Of a stretch of DNA of 20,049 nucleotides, positions 10,603 through 18,589 are shown one piece after another. Both the position numbers and the translations under genes were made by a program. The notes under the pieces were generated by a model that worked only from the letters and a program-made list of their open reading frames with translations, was not told the origin of the DNA and did no database searches. Within the stretch, counting starts at the first letter, position 1, and each line of letters begins with the position of its first letter. The stretch covers positions 1 to 20,049 of the forward strand of contig DHLY01000010.1 of NCBI GenBank assembly GCA_002405525.1, in the 5' to 3' direction. The DNA is from Proteobacteria bacterium UBA4656 (GTDB taxonomy: Bacteria; Pseudomonadota; Gammaproteobacteria; Xanthomonadales; Ahniellaceae).

Positions 10603-11835
10603 ATGATTCAGGGGGAAGACGATGACGGTGCATGGCGGGACCGGGCGCAGCTGCCCGCGCCGCCGCCAATGCGCCGAGCGGCCGACGAGACCGTGGCCGG
10701 CGTTCCGATCGCATCCCCGGCGGGCGACGCTCTCCCCGACGCGCCGCCGCTGCCGAGACCCCTGCCCCCGCCGCCGCCGCCACTGCCCGACGCCACCGCC
10801 CCGGGGATCGAGCACCGTTTCCAGTTCCGCGGGAGCGCGCGCGAGTACTTCCGGATCTGGATCGTCAATCTGGCGCTGACCGTGCTCACACTCGGCATCT
10901 TCTCGGCGTGGGCCAAGGTGCGGCGCGAGCGCTGGTTCTATGGCAACACCTGGGTCGCCGGCGCGCCGTTCGAGTATCTCGCGCAACCGCTGCAGATCCT
11001 CAAGGGTCGGCTGGTGGCGGTCGCGGTGCTGGGCGCCTACGTGCTGGCCGGCAAGGGGCTGCCGCTGGCGCAGCCGCTGCTGCTGGTCGCGCTCGGCATC
11101 GCCACCCCGTGGCTGGTGCTGGCCGGCCTGCGCTTCCGGGCGCGCTACTCGGCATGGCGCACGCTCAACTTCCGATTCACCGGCGAAATCGGCGACGCGC
11201 TGAAAGCCTGGCTGCTGATGTTCATGCTGGCGGTGCCGACCCTGGGCCTGATCCTGCCCTACATGAAGTACCTGCAGCGCCGCTACCAGGTCGAGGAGCA
11301 CCGCTTCGGCGGCCTGCGCTTCGCGTTCGCCGCGCAGCCTGGCGCGTTCTACGCCGTCTACCTCGTCGGCTGGGTGCTGGGCGCGGCCGGGCTGCTGCTC
11401 GGCAGCCTCGTCGGCGCCACGCTCGCCGCCCGACTGCAGGGCGCCGGCACGCGGATCGACGCGGACGCCGCGCAGGCGATGGGCTTCGCGACCATCGGGC
11501 TCGCCTATGCCGGGTTGTTCGTCGGCTGGGTGTGGATCGCGGTCGGGGTGAGCAACCTGACCTTCAACCGCGCCTCGCTGGGCGCGCACGGGTTCCGCAG
11601 CACGCTGCGCCGACGCGACCTGTTCGCGCTGTACCTGTCGAACACCGCGGCGATCCTGCTGTCTCTGGGCCTGCTGGTGCCGTGGGCCCAGGTGCGCATG
11701 GCGCGCTACCGCGCCGCGCACCTGGCGCTGCTGGCGCGCGGCGACCTCGATACCCTGCGCAGCGAGCGCCGCGGCCGCCGCGGCGCCACCGGCGCCGAGA
11801 CCGCGGACGCGTTCGACGTGGACCTGTCGCTGTGA
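10603..11835 (+). CDS. DUF898 (YjgN-like) multipass membrane protein
   Basis: Function unknown. The 410-residue protein has a proline-rich, probably cytoplasmic N-terminal tail (about 18-65, including PLPRPLPPPPPPLP), then FQFRGSAREYFRIWIVNLAL, the DUF898 opening. About seven hydrophobic segments lie near 84-104, 136-150, 157-175, 203-221, 250-274, 294-314 and 341-363. A repeated module, LTLGIFSAWAKVRRERW (95-111), PTLGLILPYMKYLQRRY (212-228) and LSLGLLVPWAQVRMARY (353-369), places a Gly turn and a basic/aromatic patch at membrane ends. Its stop overlaps the start of the M48 gene by 4 bp, so the two are probably translated together and may act together. Start ATG 10603 has no strong ribosome-binding site; ATG 10669 is the alternative. 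Confidence 0.87.
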   Translation: MIQGEDDDGAWRDRAQLPAPPPMRRAADETVAGVPIASPAGDALPDAPPLPRPLPPPPPPLPDATAPGIEHRFQFRGSAREYFRIWIVNLALTVLTLGIFSAWAKVRRERWFYGNTWVAGAPFEYLAQPLQILKGRLVAVAVLGAYVLAGKGLPLAQPLLLVALGIATPWLVLAGLRFRARYSAWRTLNFRFTGEIGDALKAWLLMFMLAVPTLGLILPYMKYLQRRYQVEEHRFGGLRFAFAAQPGAFYAVYLVGWVLGAAGLLLGSLVGATLAARLQGAGTRIDADAAQAMGFATIGLAYAGLFVGWVWIAVGVSNLTFNRASLGAHGFRSTLRRRDLFALYLSNTAAILLSLGLLVPWAQVRMARYRAAHLALLARGDLDTLRSERRGRRGATGAETADAFDVDLSL

Positions 11836-13292
11836 ACGCGCACGGGCTGTACTACGACGGCGAACACGCGCGGCCGGTCGAGGTCCTCTGGTCGGCATCC
11901 GGCGGCGCGCTGCGCATCGAGGGCGAGGGCGTGTCGCGCCACGAGCAGGTCGCGGCGCTGCGCGGCACCACCCGGCTGGGCGGCGTACGGCGCGCGGTGT
12001 TCCTGCCCGACGGCGCGCAGCTGCACAGCGACGACCAGGGCGCGGTCGATGCGCTGTTCCCGCGTCGCGGGCTGGAGACGCTGGTCGATCGCCTGGAGCG
12101 CCACCCGGCCGCAGTTGCCGGCGGGCTGCTGCTGAGCGTGCTGGCGATCGTGCTGTTTGCGACCCACGGACTGCCCTGGCTGGCCGAGCGGGTGGCGCGC
12201 GCCATGCCGCCGGACGTCGAGGCGCCGCTCGGCGCGCAAGTGATGGCCGCACTCGATGCGCTGGCGCTCGAGCCCAGCACCCTCGATCCTGCGGAGCAGG
12301 CGCGCTGGCGCGCGGCCTTTGAAGGCTTCATGGCCGGCCGCCCCGACGCCGCGCGCCTGCGGCTCGAGTTCCGGGACCTGGGCGGCGGCGGGGCGAACGC
12401 CTTCGCCGTACCCGGCGGCACCATCGTGTTCACCGATGGCCTGCTGCGCACGATCCGGTTCGACGAGGAGTTTCTGGCCGTGCTGGCGCACGAACTGGGC
12501 CACCATGCCGACCGCCACGTGCTGCGCACGGTGCTGCAGCAGTCGGCAGTGGCGGTGCTGCTGGCGGTGTTCACCGGAGACGTCGGATCGGCCACCGGCG
12601 TGACGGTCGCGATCCCCACCTTCCTGCTCGACAACCATTACTCGCGCGACTTCGAGCGCGAGGCCGACGCGTTCGCGTTCCGCGAACTGGCCGCGCGTGG
12701 CATCTCGCCGGCCTGGTTCGCGGTGGTGCTGTCGCGGATCGCCGGCGCCGCCGATGGCAACGGCGAGGACGAGCCCGACCACGACTACGCGTCCTCCCAT
12801 CCGGCCACCGGCGACCGCCTGGCCGCTGCGCGCGAGGCAGGCCGCGGCGCCGCCGTGTTGGACGTGGCGCAGGCCGCCGCCCGCGCGGGCGAGACGCCCG
12901 GCCGGCCGCAATGGCCCGCGCGGGTCGCGGTGTCCACGCCGGAACTCGCAGGCTGCTGGGCGGGGCGGCTCGACGACGCGGAATGGCCCTACGAGTGGTT
13001 CGCCGAGCGCGCCGCCGACGGAGGGTTCGTGGTCGACTTCCGCGGCTTTCCCGACACCCCGTCGGAGGACTTCGAAGCCCGCGAGCAGGGCACGTGGGCG
13101 GTGGAGGACGGCGTGCTCGCGACCCACTCCTGGCAAACCGGCGACGGCACCGGCGGAGTCGGCGGTGACGCCGTGTGGACCTATCGCATCGAGGCCTTCG
13201 ACGGCCGGCGCCTGGTCTACCGCGCCATCGGCGACGGGAACTTGCTGTTCGAGGCCGTGCGCGCGGACTGCAAGGCGCGGCCGTTCGGCTGA
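11832..13292 (+). CDS. M48 family zinc metalloprotease with extra C-terminal domain
   Basis: Membrane-anchored peptidase of 486 residues. The order is a beta-rich N-terminal region (1-90), one membrane segment near 95-115, then the M48 domain with [13 protein letters not shown]: zinc ligands His220 and His224, catalytic Glu221. The third ligand is Glu275 in [10 protein letters not shown], the E-x-x-A-D pattern of HtpX/Ste24 proteases. [10 protein letters not shown] near 321-330 is the usual end of the domain. An additional domain at about 368-478 starts [12 protein letters not shown] and looks beta-rich and lipocalin-like; this is inference. The GTG start at 11832 overlaps the DUF898 stop (GTGA). 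The role may be membrane-protein quality control; the substrate is unknown. The frame is open far upstream in antisense-free GC-rich DNA, but homology starts only here. Confidence 0.92.
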   Translation: MNAHGLYYDGEHARPVEVLWSASGGALRIEGEGVSRHEQVAALRGTTRLGGVRRAVFLPDGAQLHSDDQGAVDALFPRRGLETLVDRLERHPAAVAGGLLLSVLAIVLFATHGLPWLAERVARAMPPDVEAPLGAQVMAALDALALEPSTLDPAEQARWRAAFEGFMAGRPDAARLRLEFRDLGGGGANAFAVPGGTIVFTDGLLRTIRFDEEFLAVLAHELGHHADRHVLRTVLQQSAVAVLLAVFTGDVGSATGVTVAIPTFLLDNHYSRDFEREADAFAFRELAARGISPAWFAVVLSRIAGAADGNGEDEPDHDYASSHPATGDRLAAAREAGRGAAVLDVAQAAARAGETPGRPQWPARVAVSTPELAGCWAGRLDDAEWPYEWFAERAADGGFVVDFRGFPDTPSEDFEAREQGTWAVEDGVLATHSWQTGDGTGGVGGDAVWTYRIEAFDGRRLVYRAIGDGNLLFEAVRADCKARPFG

Positions 13293-13320
13293 AACTCCGG
13301 CCGCGGGCCGCCCCGCATTC

Positions 13321-14268
13321 TCAGCCGACGGCCAGGGCGGCCTTGAGTTCCGGCACCGCCTTGAACAGGTCGGCAACCAGGCCGAAGTCGGCCACCTCGA
13401 AGATCGGCGCTTCGGCGTCCTTGTTGATCGCCACGATGGTGCCGGCGTCCTTGATGCCGGTCAGGTGCTGGATTGCGCCGGAGATGCCGATCGCGATGTA
13501 CAGCTCCGGGGCGATGATCTTGCCGGTCTGGCCGACCTGCATGTCGGACGGCACGTAGCCCGCATCCACCGCCGCGCGCGAGGCGCCGACGCCCGCGCCG
13601 AGCGAATCCGCCAGCTCGTAAATGATGCCGAACGCGTCGGCCGAGCCCAGCGCGCGGCCGCCGGATACCACGCGGCCGGCGGTCTGCAGATCGGGGCGGT
13701 CGCTGGCGCCGGATTTCAGTTCCACGAACCGCGTGTGCGAAGGCAGCGCGACCGACACCGGCGCCGCATCGACCGCGCACGCAGCCTGCGTCCCGGCAGC
13801 CGGGAACGATGCGTTGCGGACCGTTCCGACCACCTTGCGACCGGGCGACGCCTGGACCGTGATGATCGCGTTGCCGGCGTAGATCGGCCGCTGGAAGGTG
13901 TGCGCATCGACCACCGCCATGATGTCCGACACCATCGCCTCGCCGAGCAGGGCGGCGACCACCGGCATGAGGTCCTTGCCGAAGGTGGTGGACGGTCCGA
14001 GTACGTGGGTGTACGCGCCGGCCAGGGCCACGACCTGCGGCGCGAGGACGTGCGCCAGCGGGTTGGCGTTGGCCGGGTTCGCCACCGCGAGCACCTTGCC
14101 GACGCCCTCGACCGCCGCGGCCTGTGCGGCGACGGCCGCAGGGTCGGTGGCGAACACCGCGACGTGGACCGCGGACGGCGCCATCCGCCGCGCCGCGGTG
14201 ACGCACTTGGCGGTGCTGGGGTTGAGCCGGCCGTCGGCGTGTTCGGCGATGATGAGGATCTGGGTCAT
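13321..14268 (-). CDS. etfA: Electron transfer flavoprotein alpha subunit
   Basis: FAD-binding subunit of the soluble ETF heterodimer, which takes electrons from acyl-CoA and other dehydrogenases and gives them to ETF-quinone oxidoreductase. It has 315 residues, the normal length. The N-terminal ETF fold ([19 protein letters not shown]) is followed by the C-terminal FAD domain: [12 protein letters not shown] (198-209), the family signature around [20 protein letters not shown] (246-265), and [26 protein letters not shown] 14268 was chosen over an in-frame start at 14328 because homology begins with MTQILI. It is the last gene of a minus-strand block, 85 nt after etfB, with a long hairpin between them. 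Confidence 0.97.
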   Translation of the reverse strand: MTQILIIAEHADGRLNPSTAKCVTAARRMAPSAVHVAVFATDPAAVAAQAAAVEGVGKVLAVANPANANPLAHVLAPQVVALAGAYTHVLGPSTTFGKDLMPVVAALLGEAMVSDIMAVVDAHTFQRPIYAGNAIITVQASPGRKVVGTVRNASFPAAGTQAACAVDAAPVSVALPSHTRFVELKSGASDRPDLQTAGRVVSGGRALGSADAFGIIYELADSLGAGVGASRAAVDAGYVPSDMQVGQTGKIIAPELYIAIGISGAIQHLTGIKDAGTIVAINKDAEAPIFEVADFGLVADLFKAVPELKAALAVG

Positions 14269-14303
14269 TGGCTTGAACTCGCGTCGAATGCGTTTGCTTT
14301 CGA

Positions 14304-14349
14304 CCAGGGCCCAGAGAAGAGCGGTCACCGGCTCTTCACTGGGCCCTGG
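14304..14349. repeat. GGGCCC-type inverted repeat between etfB and etfA
   Basis: CCAGGGCCCAGAGAAGAGC (14304-14322) pairs with GCTCTTCACTGGGCCCTGG (14331-14349): a 19-bp stem with one mismatch and an 8-nt loop. It starts 4 nt after the etfB stop codon and ends about 35 nt before the etfA start, so it would be transcribed inside the etfBA message. The right arm matches, inverted, 20 bases at 4485-4504 exactly. There is no T-tract after it, so it looks more like an mRNA-stability or attenuating hairpin, or a mobile palindrome, than a full terminator. Confidence 0.75.
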
Positions 14350-14353
14350 CCCG

Positions 14354-15100
14354 TCAAAGGAGGCCCTTGGCCTTCAAGGCCGCCACCAGTTCAGGCACGT
14401 CCTTCACCATCACGCCCTTGGTGCGCTTGGGCGGCGGGGCGTAGGCGGTGATCCGGTGGTGGTCGCCGTCGTCGACCCCGAGGCTGTCGAATGCGATCGT
14501 CTCCAGCGGCTTGGACTTGGCCTTCATGATGTCCGGCAGCTTGATGAAACGCGGTTCGTTGAGGCGCAGGTCGACAGTGATCACGGCCGGCAGGTCGACC
14601 TCGATGGTCTCCAAGCCGGCGTCGACCTCGCGGGTGACGCGGGCGACGTTGCCGGACACCTCGACCTTGCTGGCAAAGGTCGCCTGCGGGCGGCCCCACA
14701 GCGCGGCCAGCATCTGGCCGGTCTGCGAGCAGTCGTCGTCGATCGCCTGCTTGCCCAGGATCACCAGGCCGGGCTGCTCCCGATCGACCAGCTTCAGTAG
14801 GCTGCGCGCTGCCGTCAGCGGCTGGATCGGCCGGTCGGTCACCACGTGGATGGCGCGGTTGGCGCCCATCGCGAGGCCGTTGCGCAGATGGGGCTGGGCG
14901 TCGGCAGCAGCGATGGTGGCGACCACCACGTCGCTGGCCACGCCCTTCTCGCGCAGGCGCAAGGCTTCCTCCAGCGCGATGTCGTCGAACGGGTTGGCGG
15001 ACAGCTTCACGCCCTCGGTGACCACGCCGGAACCATCGGGCTTCACCTGGATGCGGACGTTGTAGTCCACCACGCGCTTGTAGCCGACGAGGATCTTCAT
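14354..15100 (-). CDS. etfB: Electron transfer flavoprotein beta subunit
   Basis: AMP-binding subunit of ETF, 248 residues as usual. MKILVGYKRVVDYNVRI opens the protein. NPFDDIALEEALRLRE, GLAMGANRAIHV and GKQAIDDDCSQTGQMLA line the AMP site. VDLRLNEPRFIKLPDIMKAK is the family signature, and its LRLNEPR is the recognition loop that docks on dehydrogenases; the loop leucine is present. It is a housekeeping group I ETF, not the bifurcating FixAB type, judging by this loop and by the neighbouring ETF-quinone oxidoreductase. A TACAAT box 35 nt upstream of the ATG suggests its own promoter besides any read-through from the ATP-grasp gene, whose stop is 83 nt upstream. Confidence 0.97.
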   Translation of the reverse strand: MKILVGYKRVVDYNVRIQVKPDGSGVVTEGVKLSANPFDDIALEEALRLREKGVASDVVVATIAAADAQPHLRNGLAMGANRAIHVVTDRPIQPLTAARSLLKLVDREQPGLVILGKQAIDDDCSQTGQMLAALWGRPQATFASKVEVSGNVARVTREVDAGLETIEVDLPAVITVDLRLNEPRFIKLPDIMKAKSKPLETIAFDSLGVDDGDHHRITAYAPPPKRTKGVMVKDVPELVAALKAKGLL

Positions 15101-15134
15101 GCCGGGGCCATCATGTCGGGAGCGGGAGACCGCG

Positions 15135-15140
15135 ATTGTA
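15135..15140 (-). promoter_or_regulatory. Candidate -10 of an etfBA promoter
   Basis: TACAAT on the minus strand matches the -10 consensus at 5 of 6 positions, in DNA otherwise poor in A and T. The start would be near 15128, about 28 nt upstream of etfB. No good -35 is visible at 16-18 nt. Confidence 0.4.
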
Positions 15141-15183
15141 CGGGCGCAGCCGGGGCCGCGCACCTTCCGCGCCGCGACGGCGA

Positions 15184-16089
15184 TCAGCCCAGCCGGTCGC
15201 GCAGCGCCTCGGCGAAGCGCAGGGCGGAACCCGCGCCGCAATCGAAGAACAGCGAAGGTTCGACCAGCTCCAGTTCCAGCACCCGGGGCTCGCCGTCCGG
15301 GGCCGCGAGCAGATCCACCCGCGCGTACAGCGGCGTCTCGCCCGCGATCGCGTTGAAGGCGGCCTTCGCTACCCTGCCCTCGTCCCGCGACGGCTCGCGC
15401 GGGCGGATGTCCTCGGTGGCGAACAGGCCCTCGACCGCTGCCGCGCCGGGGCGCAGCAGCGGCCCCTTGCGGATGGCATGGCTGACCCGGCCGTCGATGT
15501 AGACGATCGCCGTCTCGCCATGCTCGTCCACCGCCGGAAGAAAGGGCTGCAACAGCACGCTGCGGCCCTCGGCCAGAAGGTGCTCGACGTGCAGGCGGGC
15601 GCGCTCGGCCTCGCGGCGGGACAGCCGCAAGGCGTCCCTGGACCCGGCGCCGACCGCCGGCTTGGCGACGATCTCGACCGGCGGCGCGAGCGTATCGCCG
15701 CCGAACTTCCCGGCGAGCGCAGCCTCGACCGCCCGCCGCGAGTCGTCGCCGGGCTCGACGAAGGCGGTCGGCACCACGGGCACGCCGACGCGGCCGAGGT
15801 CGGCCAGATAGTGTTTGTCAGTGCTCCAGCGGACCAGTTCACGGCGGTTGAGCAGGCGCGTGGCCTGAGAAACGGCGTCCACCCAGTGCAGGAACCGCGG
15901 CAACCGGAAGACGTAGTCCCAGGTCGACCGCAGCACCACAGCGTCGTACTGGTCCCAGCGCACCGCCGGGTCGTCCCAGCAGACCGCCTCTGCGTCGAGG
16001 CCCACCCCGGCGCACGCATCCAGCAGGGCCGGCATGTCGCCGTCCAGCGGCAGGGCTTCGACACAGGTGGCGAGGGCGACGCGCTTCAC
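15184..16089 (-). CDS. ATP-grasp ligase-like protein (RimK/DcsG-like), substrate unknown
   Basis: Probable ATP-dependent carboxylate-amine (or similar) ligase of about 301 residues. The opening VKRVALATCVEALPLDGDMPALL and the stretch WDDPAVRWDQYDAVVLRSTWDYVFR resemble the ATP-grasp branch that includes DcsG, the O-ureidoserine cyclo-ligase of cycloserine synthesis. STDKHYLADLGRVGVPVVPT, EIVAKPAVGAGSRD (ATP lysine), AIVYIDGRVSHAIRKGPL and the metal-site-like ELELVEPSLFFD form the ATP-grasp core. No other cycloserine genes are near, so the DcsG reaction should not be assumed. The start is uncertain: GTG 16089 fits the homology, while in-frame GTG codons at 16098 and 16125 are alternatives and none has a well-placed ribosome-binding site. 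It lies between the ETF-quinone oxidoreductase and etfB genes on the same strand. Confidence 0.84.
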   Translation of the reverse strand: MKRVALATCVEALPLDGDMPALLDACAGVGLDAEAVCWDDPAVRWDQYDAVVLRSTWDYVFRLPRFLHWVDAVSQATRLLNRRELVRWSTDKHYLADLGRVGVPVVPTAFVEPGDDSRRAVEAALAGKFGGDTLAPPVEIVAKPAVGAGSRDALRLSRREAERARLHVEHLLAEGRSVLLQPFLPAVDEHGETAIVYIDGRVSHAIRKGPLLRPGAAAVEGLFATEDIRPREPSRDEGRVAKAAFNAIAGETPLYARVDLLAAPDGEPRVLELELVEPSLFFDCGAGSALRFAEALRDRLG

Positions 16090-16193
16090 ACCCCTCACTG
16101 TAAGCAGGGACGGGCAACCTCGCACGTGCCGGAGGTCAAGGCTCCCGCGTACCGGGGCGGCCGCGCGCCGGTCCTGCGGCGATGCCGGATCGG

Positions 16194-17795
16194 CTACAGG
16201 TTCTGGTAGTTCGGCCCCGCGCCGCCCTCGGGCGTGACCCAGTCGATGATCTGGTACGGGTCCTTGATGTCGCAGGTCTTGCAGTGCACGCAGTTGGCGG
16301 CGTTGATCTGCAGGCGCCGGCCCGCTGCATCCTCGACCATCTCGTACACTCCGGCCGGGCAGAAGCGCGTGCAGGGGTTGGCAAACTCCTTCGCGCAGCG
16401 GTCGATGCAGATCGAGGTGTCGGCCACCTTGAGGTGAACCGGCTGGTCCTCCTCATGCTCGGTGGCCGCGAAGTAGACGCCGGCCAGGCGGTCGCGCGGG
16501 GCGAGGCTTCGCTCGACGAACCCGCGGTCGGGCGCCAGGAAGGAATCGATCTTCGCCAGGCGCGCATGGTCGGGCGCGCGGTTGCGCAGGGTCCAGGGCG
16601 AGCGGCCGGCGGTCAGCGTCTCCCAGCCGGCGTTCGCCAGCCCCAGCCAGAGTCCCTTCTTGAAGCCAGGCTTGATGTTGCGCACCTTGCGCAGCTCCGC
16701 GAACACCGCCGAGTTGCGCAGCGCGGCGTCCCAGCCGACCACGCTGCGGGTGCGCGCCACGTGCTCGGCCGCCAGGATGCCGGAACGCAGCGCCTGATGG
16801 ACGCCCTTGATCTTGGGCATGTTCAGCGTGCCGGCGTCGCAGCCGACGAGGATCGCGCCCGGCATCTCGACCTGCGGCAGCGCCTGGATGCCGCCTGCGG
16901 CCAGCGCCCGGGCGCCGGCCGACAGGATGGTGCCGCCCTCGATCTGGGCACGGACCAGCGGGTGGTGCTTGAACTGCTGGAACAGCTCCCAGGGCACGAG
17001 TTTCGGGTCGGTATAGTCGAGCCCGGTGACGTAGCCGACCGCCACGCGATCGCCATCGAGGTGGTACATGAAGCTGCCGCCGTACGTGCCGCCGTCCGCC
17101 GGCCAGCCGATGGTGTGGATGATGCGCCCGGCCTGCGCGCGGCCGGGCGGCAACTGCCACAGTTCCTTCACGCCGATCGCGTAGGACTGCGGGTCGCTGT
17201 ACTTGTCGAGTTCGAAGCGCCGCACCAGCTGCTTGGCGAGGTGGCCGCGGGCGCCCTCGGCGAGCACGGTGATCGGCGCGCGGATGTCGATCCCCTGCGT
17301 GTAGGCCGGCTTGCGCGATCCGTCCCTGGCCACGCCCATGTCGCCGATGCGCACCCCGCCCACTGCGCCCCGGTCGTCGAAAACGGGCTCGCTGGCGGCG
17401 AACCCGGGGTAGATCTCCACCCCCAGCGCCTCGGCCTGCGGCGCCAGCCAGGCGCACATCGCGCCCAGCGAGACGATGAAGTTGCCGTGGTTGTGCATCT
17501 GCGGCGGGGTCGGCAGCCTGAAGTGCCGGGCGCGCGTGAGCAGGTAGAATTCATCCTGCGCGGCGGGCACGCAGATCGGCGGCGGGGCCTTTCGCCATCC
17601 GGGCAGAAGGTCGTCCAGCGGCCCGGGTTCGATCACCGCGCCGGACAGGGTGTGCGCACCGACCGTGGATGCCTTTTCGATCACGCACACACGCATTTCG
17701 GGCGCGACCTGCTTGAGGCGGATCGCGAACGCGAGCCCGGCGGGGCCGGCGCCCACGGTGACGACGTCGTACTCCATCGCTTCACGTTCGCTCAT
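16194..17795 (-). CDS. Electron transfer flavoprotein-ubiquinone oxidoreductase
   Basis: Inner-membrane-associated flavoprotein with FAD and one 4Fe-4S cluster. It passes electrons from reduced ETF to ubiquinone, feeding fatty-acid and amino-acid oxidation into respiration. YDVVTVGAGPAGLAFAIRLK near residues 8-27 is the FAD dinucleotide fold. GGTYGGSFMYHLDGDRVAVGYVTGLDY and PKIKGVHQALRSGILAAEH are ETF-QO core motifs. The cluster ligands are Cys479, Cys502, Cys505 and Cys508 (CPAGVYE and CVHCKTCDIKDP). Length is 533 residues from ATG 17795, a little shorter than many bacterial homologues; ATG 17777 and ATG 17804 are alternative starts. It is the first gene of the minus-strand ETF block. Confidence 0.95.
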   Translation of the reverse strand: MSEREAMEYDVVTVGAGPAGLAFAIRLKQVAPEMRVCVIEKASTVGAHTLSGAVIEPGPLDDLLPGWRKAPPPICVPAAQDEFYLLTRARHFRLPTPPQMHNHGNFIVSLGAMCAWLAPQAEALGVEIYPGFAASEPVFDDRGAVGGVRIGDMGVARDGSRKPAYTQGIDIRAPITVLAEGARGHLAKQLVRRFELDKYSDPQSYAIGVKELWQLPPGRAQAGRIIHTIGWPADGGTYGGSFMYHLDGDRVAVGYVTGLDYTDPKLVPWELFQQFKHHPLVRAQIEGGTILSAGARALAAGGIQALPQVEMPGAILVGCDAGTLNMPKIKGVHQALRSGILAAEHVARTRSVVGWDAALRNSAVFAELRKVRNIKPGFKKGLWLGLANAGWETLTAGRSPWTLRNRAPDHARLAKIDSFLAPDRGFVERSLAPRDRLAGVYFAATEHEEDQPVHLKVADTSICIDRCAKEFANPCTRFCPAGVYEMVEDAAGRRLQINAANCVHCKTCDIKDPYQIIDWVTPEGGAGPNYQNL

Positions 17796-17823
17796 GGGGC
17801 GCATTCCGCGGTCGGGACGCCCG

Positions 17824-17852
17824 ATTCTGTGGCAAGGGCCGCGATGCGGCAA
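17824..17852 (-). promoter_or_regulatory. Candidate promoter of the ETF-quinone oxidoreductase gene
   Basis: On the minus strand TTGCCG (plus 17847-17852, 4 of 6) and CAGAAT (plus 17824-17829, 4 of 6) are separated by exactly 17 nt. The start would be near 17817, about 22 nt before ATG 17795. It lies in the 209-bp divergent gap shared with the alkB-type gene. Confidence 0.4.
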
Positions 17853-18004
17853 TCGAGGAACGATGACGATCGCCCCCCGGACCGCCGGCGACGGCTCGAC
17901 GACACTCGCCGACGGCCGCCGCCGGCGCGGGCGCCCGACAGGCCTGTCGGGGTCTCGGCAGCCCCCGCCGCGGCCCGCCGGCTGGACCTGCAGGACCTGA
18001 CCCG

Positions 18005-18589
18005 GTGCTCGAAGACCTGTCGCTGCCCGGCGCCGAGCTGCGTTGGGCGCCCCGTTTCCTCGCCCCGGCCGAGGCCGACGCGCTGCTCGCGTCGATCGAC
18101 GCCGAGGTGCCGTGGGAGCGCCACCACGTGCGCCTGTTCGGACGCGAACTGCCGGCGCCGCGCCTGTCGTGCTGGATCGGCGATCCCGGTGCGGCCTACA
18201 CCTATTCGCGCGTGCGCTTCGAGCCGCGCCCGTGGACGCCGGCGCTGGCCGCTCTGCGCCGCCGTCTGGAGGCGGCGGCCGGCGCCGCGTTCAACAGTGT
18301 GCTCGCCAACCGCTACGCCACCGGCGCCGACAGCATGGGCTGGCACGCCGACGACGAACCGGAACTCGGCCCGCGGCCGGTGATCGCCTCGCTGTCGCTG
18401 GGCGCGATGCGCCGCTTCGTGCTGCGCCCGAAGGCCGGCGGCGCGAAGCGCGAACTGCCGCTTTCCCACGGCAGTCTGCTGCTGATGGCCGGCGACACCC
18501 AGGCGAACTGGCAGCACGCGCTGCCCAGGATGGCGGGTGCCGCGGGCGTGCGGATCAACCTCACCTTCCGCCGCATCGTGTCGCCGTAG
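18005..18589 (+). CDS. AlkB family Fe(II)/2-oxoglutarate dioxygenase
   Basis: Probable DNA/RNA alkylation-repair demethylase of 194 residues. The iron facial triad is His114 and Asp116 in MGWHADDEPELG plus His171 in NWQHALPR. The 2-oxoglutarate-binding pattern RxNxTxR is RINLTFR (Arg183 to Arg189). NRYATGADSMGWHADDE and SLSLGAMRRFVLRPK resemble the ALKBH2/3-like bacterial branch more than E. coli AlkB, so repair of 1-methyladenine and 3-methylcytosine is likely but not proven. The start is GTG 18005, the first start codon after the upstream in-frame stop region, and the protein begins like its family. Its TAG stop lies inside the left GTAG of a REP doublet. Confidence 0.92.
   Translation: MLEDLSLPGAELRWAPRFLAPAEADALLASIDAEVPWERHHVRLFGRELPAPRLSCWIGDPGAAYTYSRVRFEPRPWTPALAALRRRLEAAAGAAFNSVLANRYATGADSMGWHADDEPELGPRPVIASLSLGAMRRFVLRPKAGGAKRELPLSHGSLLLMAGDTQANWQHALPRMAGAAGVRINLTFRRIVSP

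Noticed and set aside
10441..12252. Long minus-strand open frame continuing upstream of aacS across the DUF898 gene
   Set aside because: The translation there is Arg/Gln/His-rich low-complexity with no family resemblance, typical of frames antisense to GC-rich genes. AacS homology begins exactly at ATG 10440.
11706..13376. Minus-strand 556-codon frame opposite the M48 gene
   Set aside because: His/Arg/Gly-rich mirror frame of a well-supported metalloprotease.
15184..16089. Cycloserine biosynthesis locus suggested by the DcsG-like ATP-grasp protein
   Set aside because: None of the other cycloserine pathway enzymes is present nearby, and ATP-grasp similarity alone does not fix the substrate.
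16182..18383. Plus-strand 733-codon frame opposite the ETF-quinone oxidoreductase and overlapping alkB
   Set aside because: The ETF-QO with all four cluster cysteines is on the other strand, and the 3' part is an out-of-frame reading of the AlkB gene.
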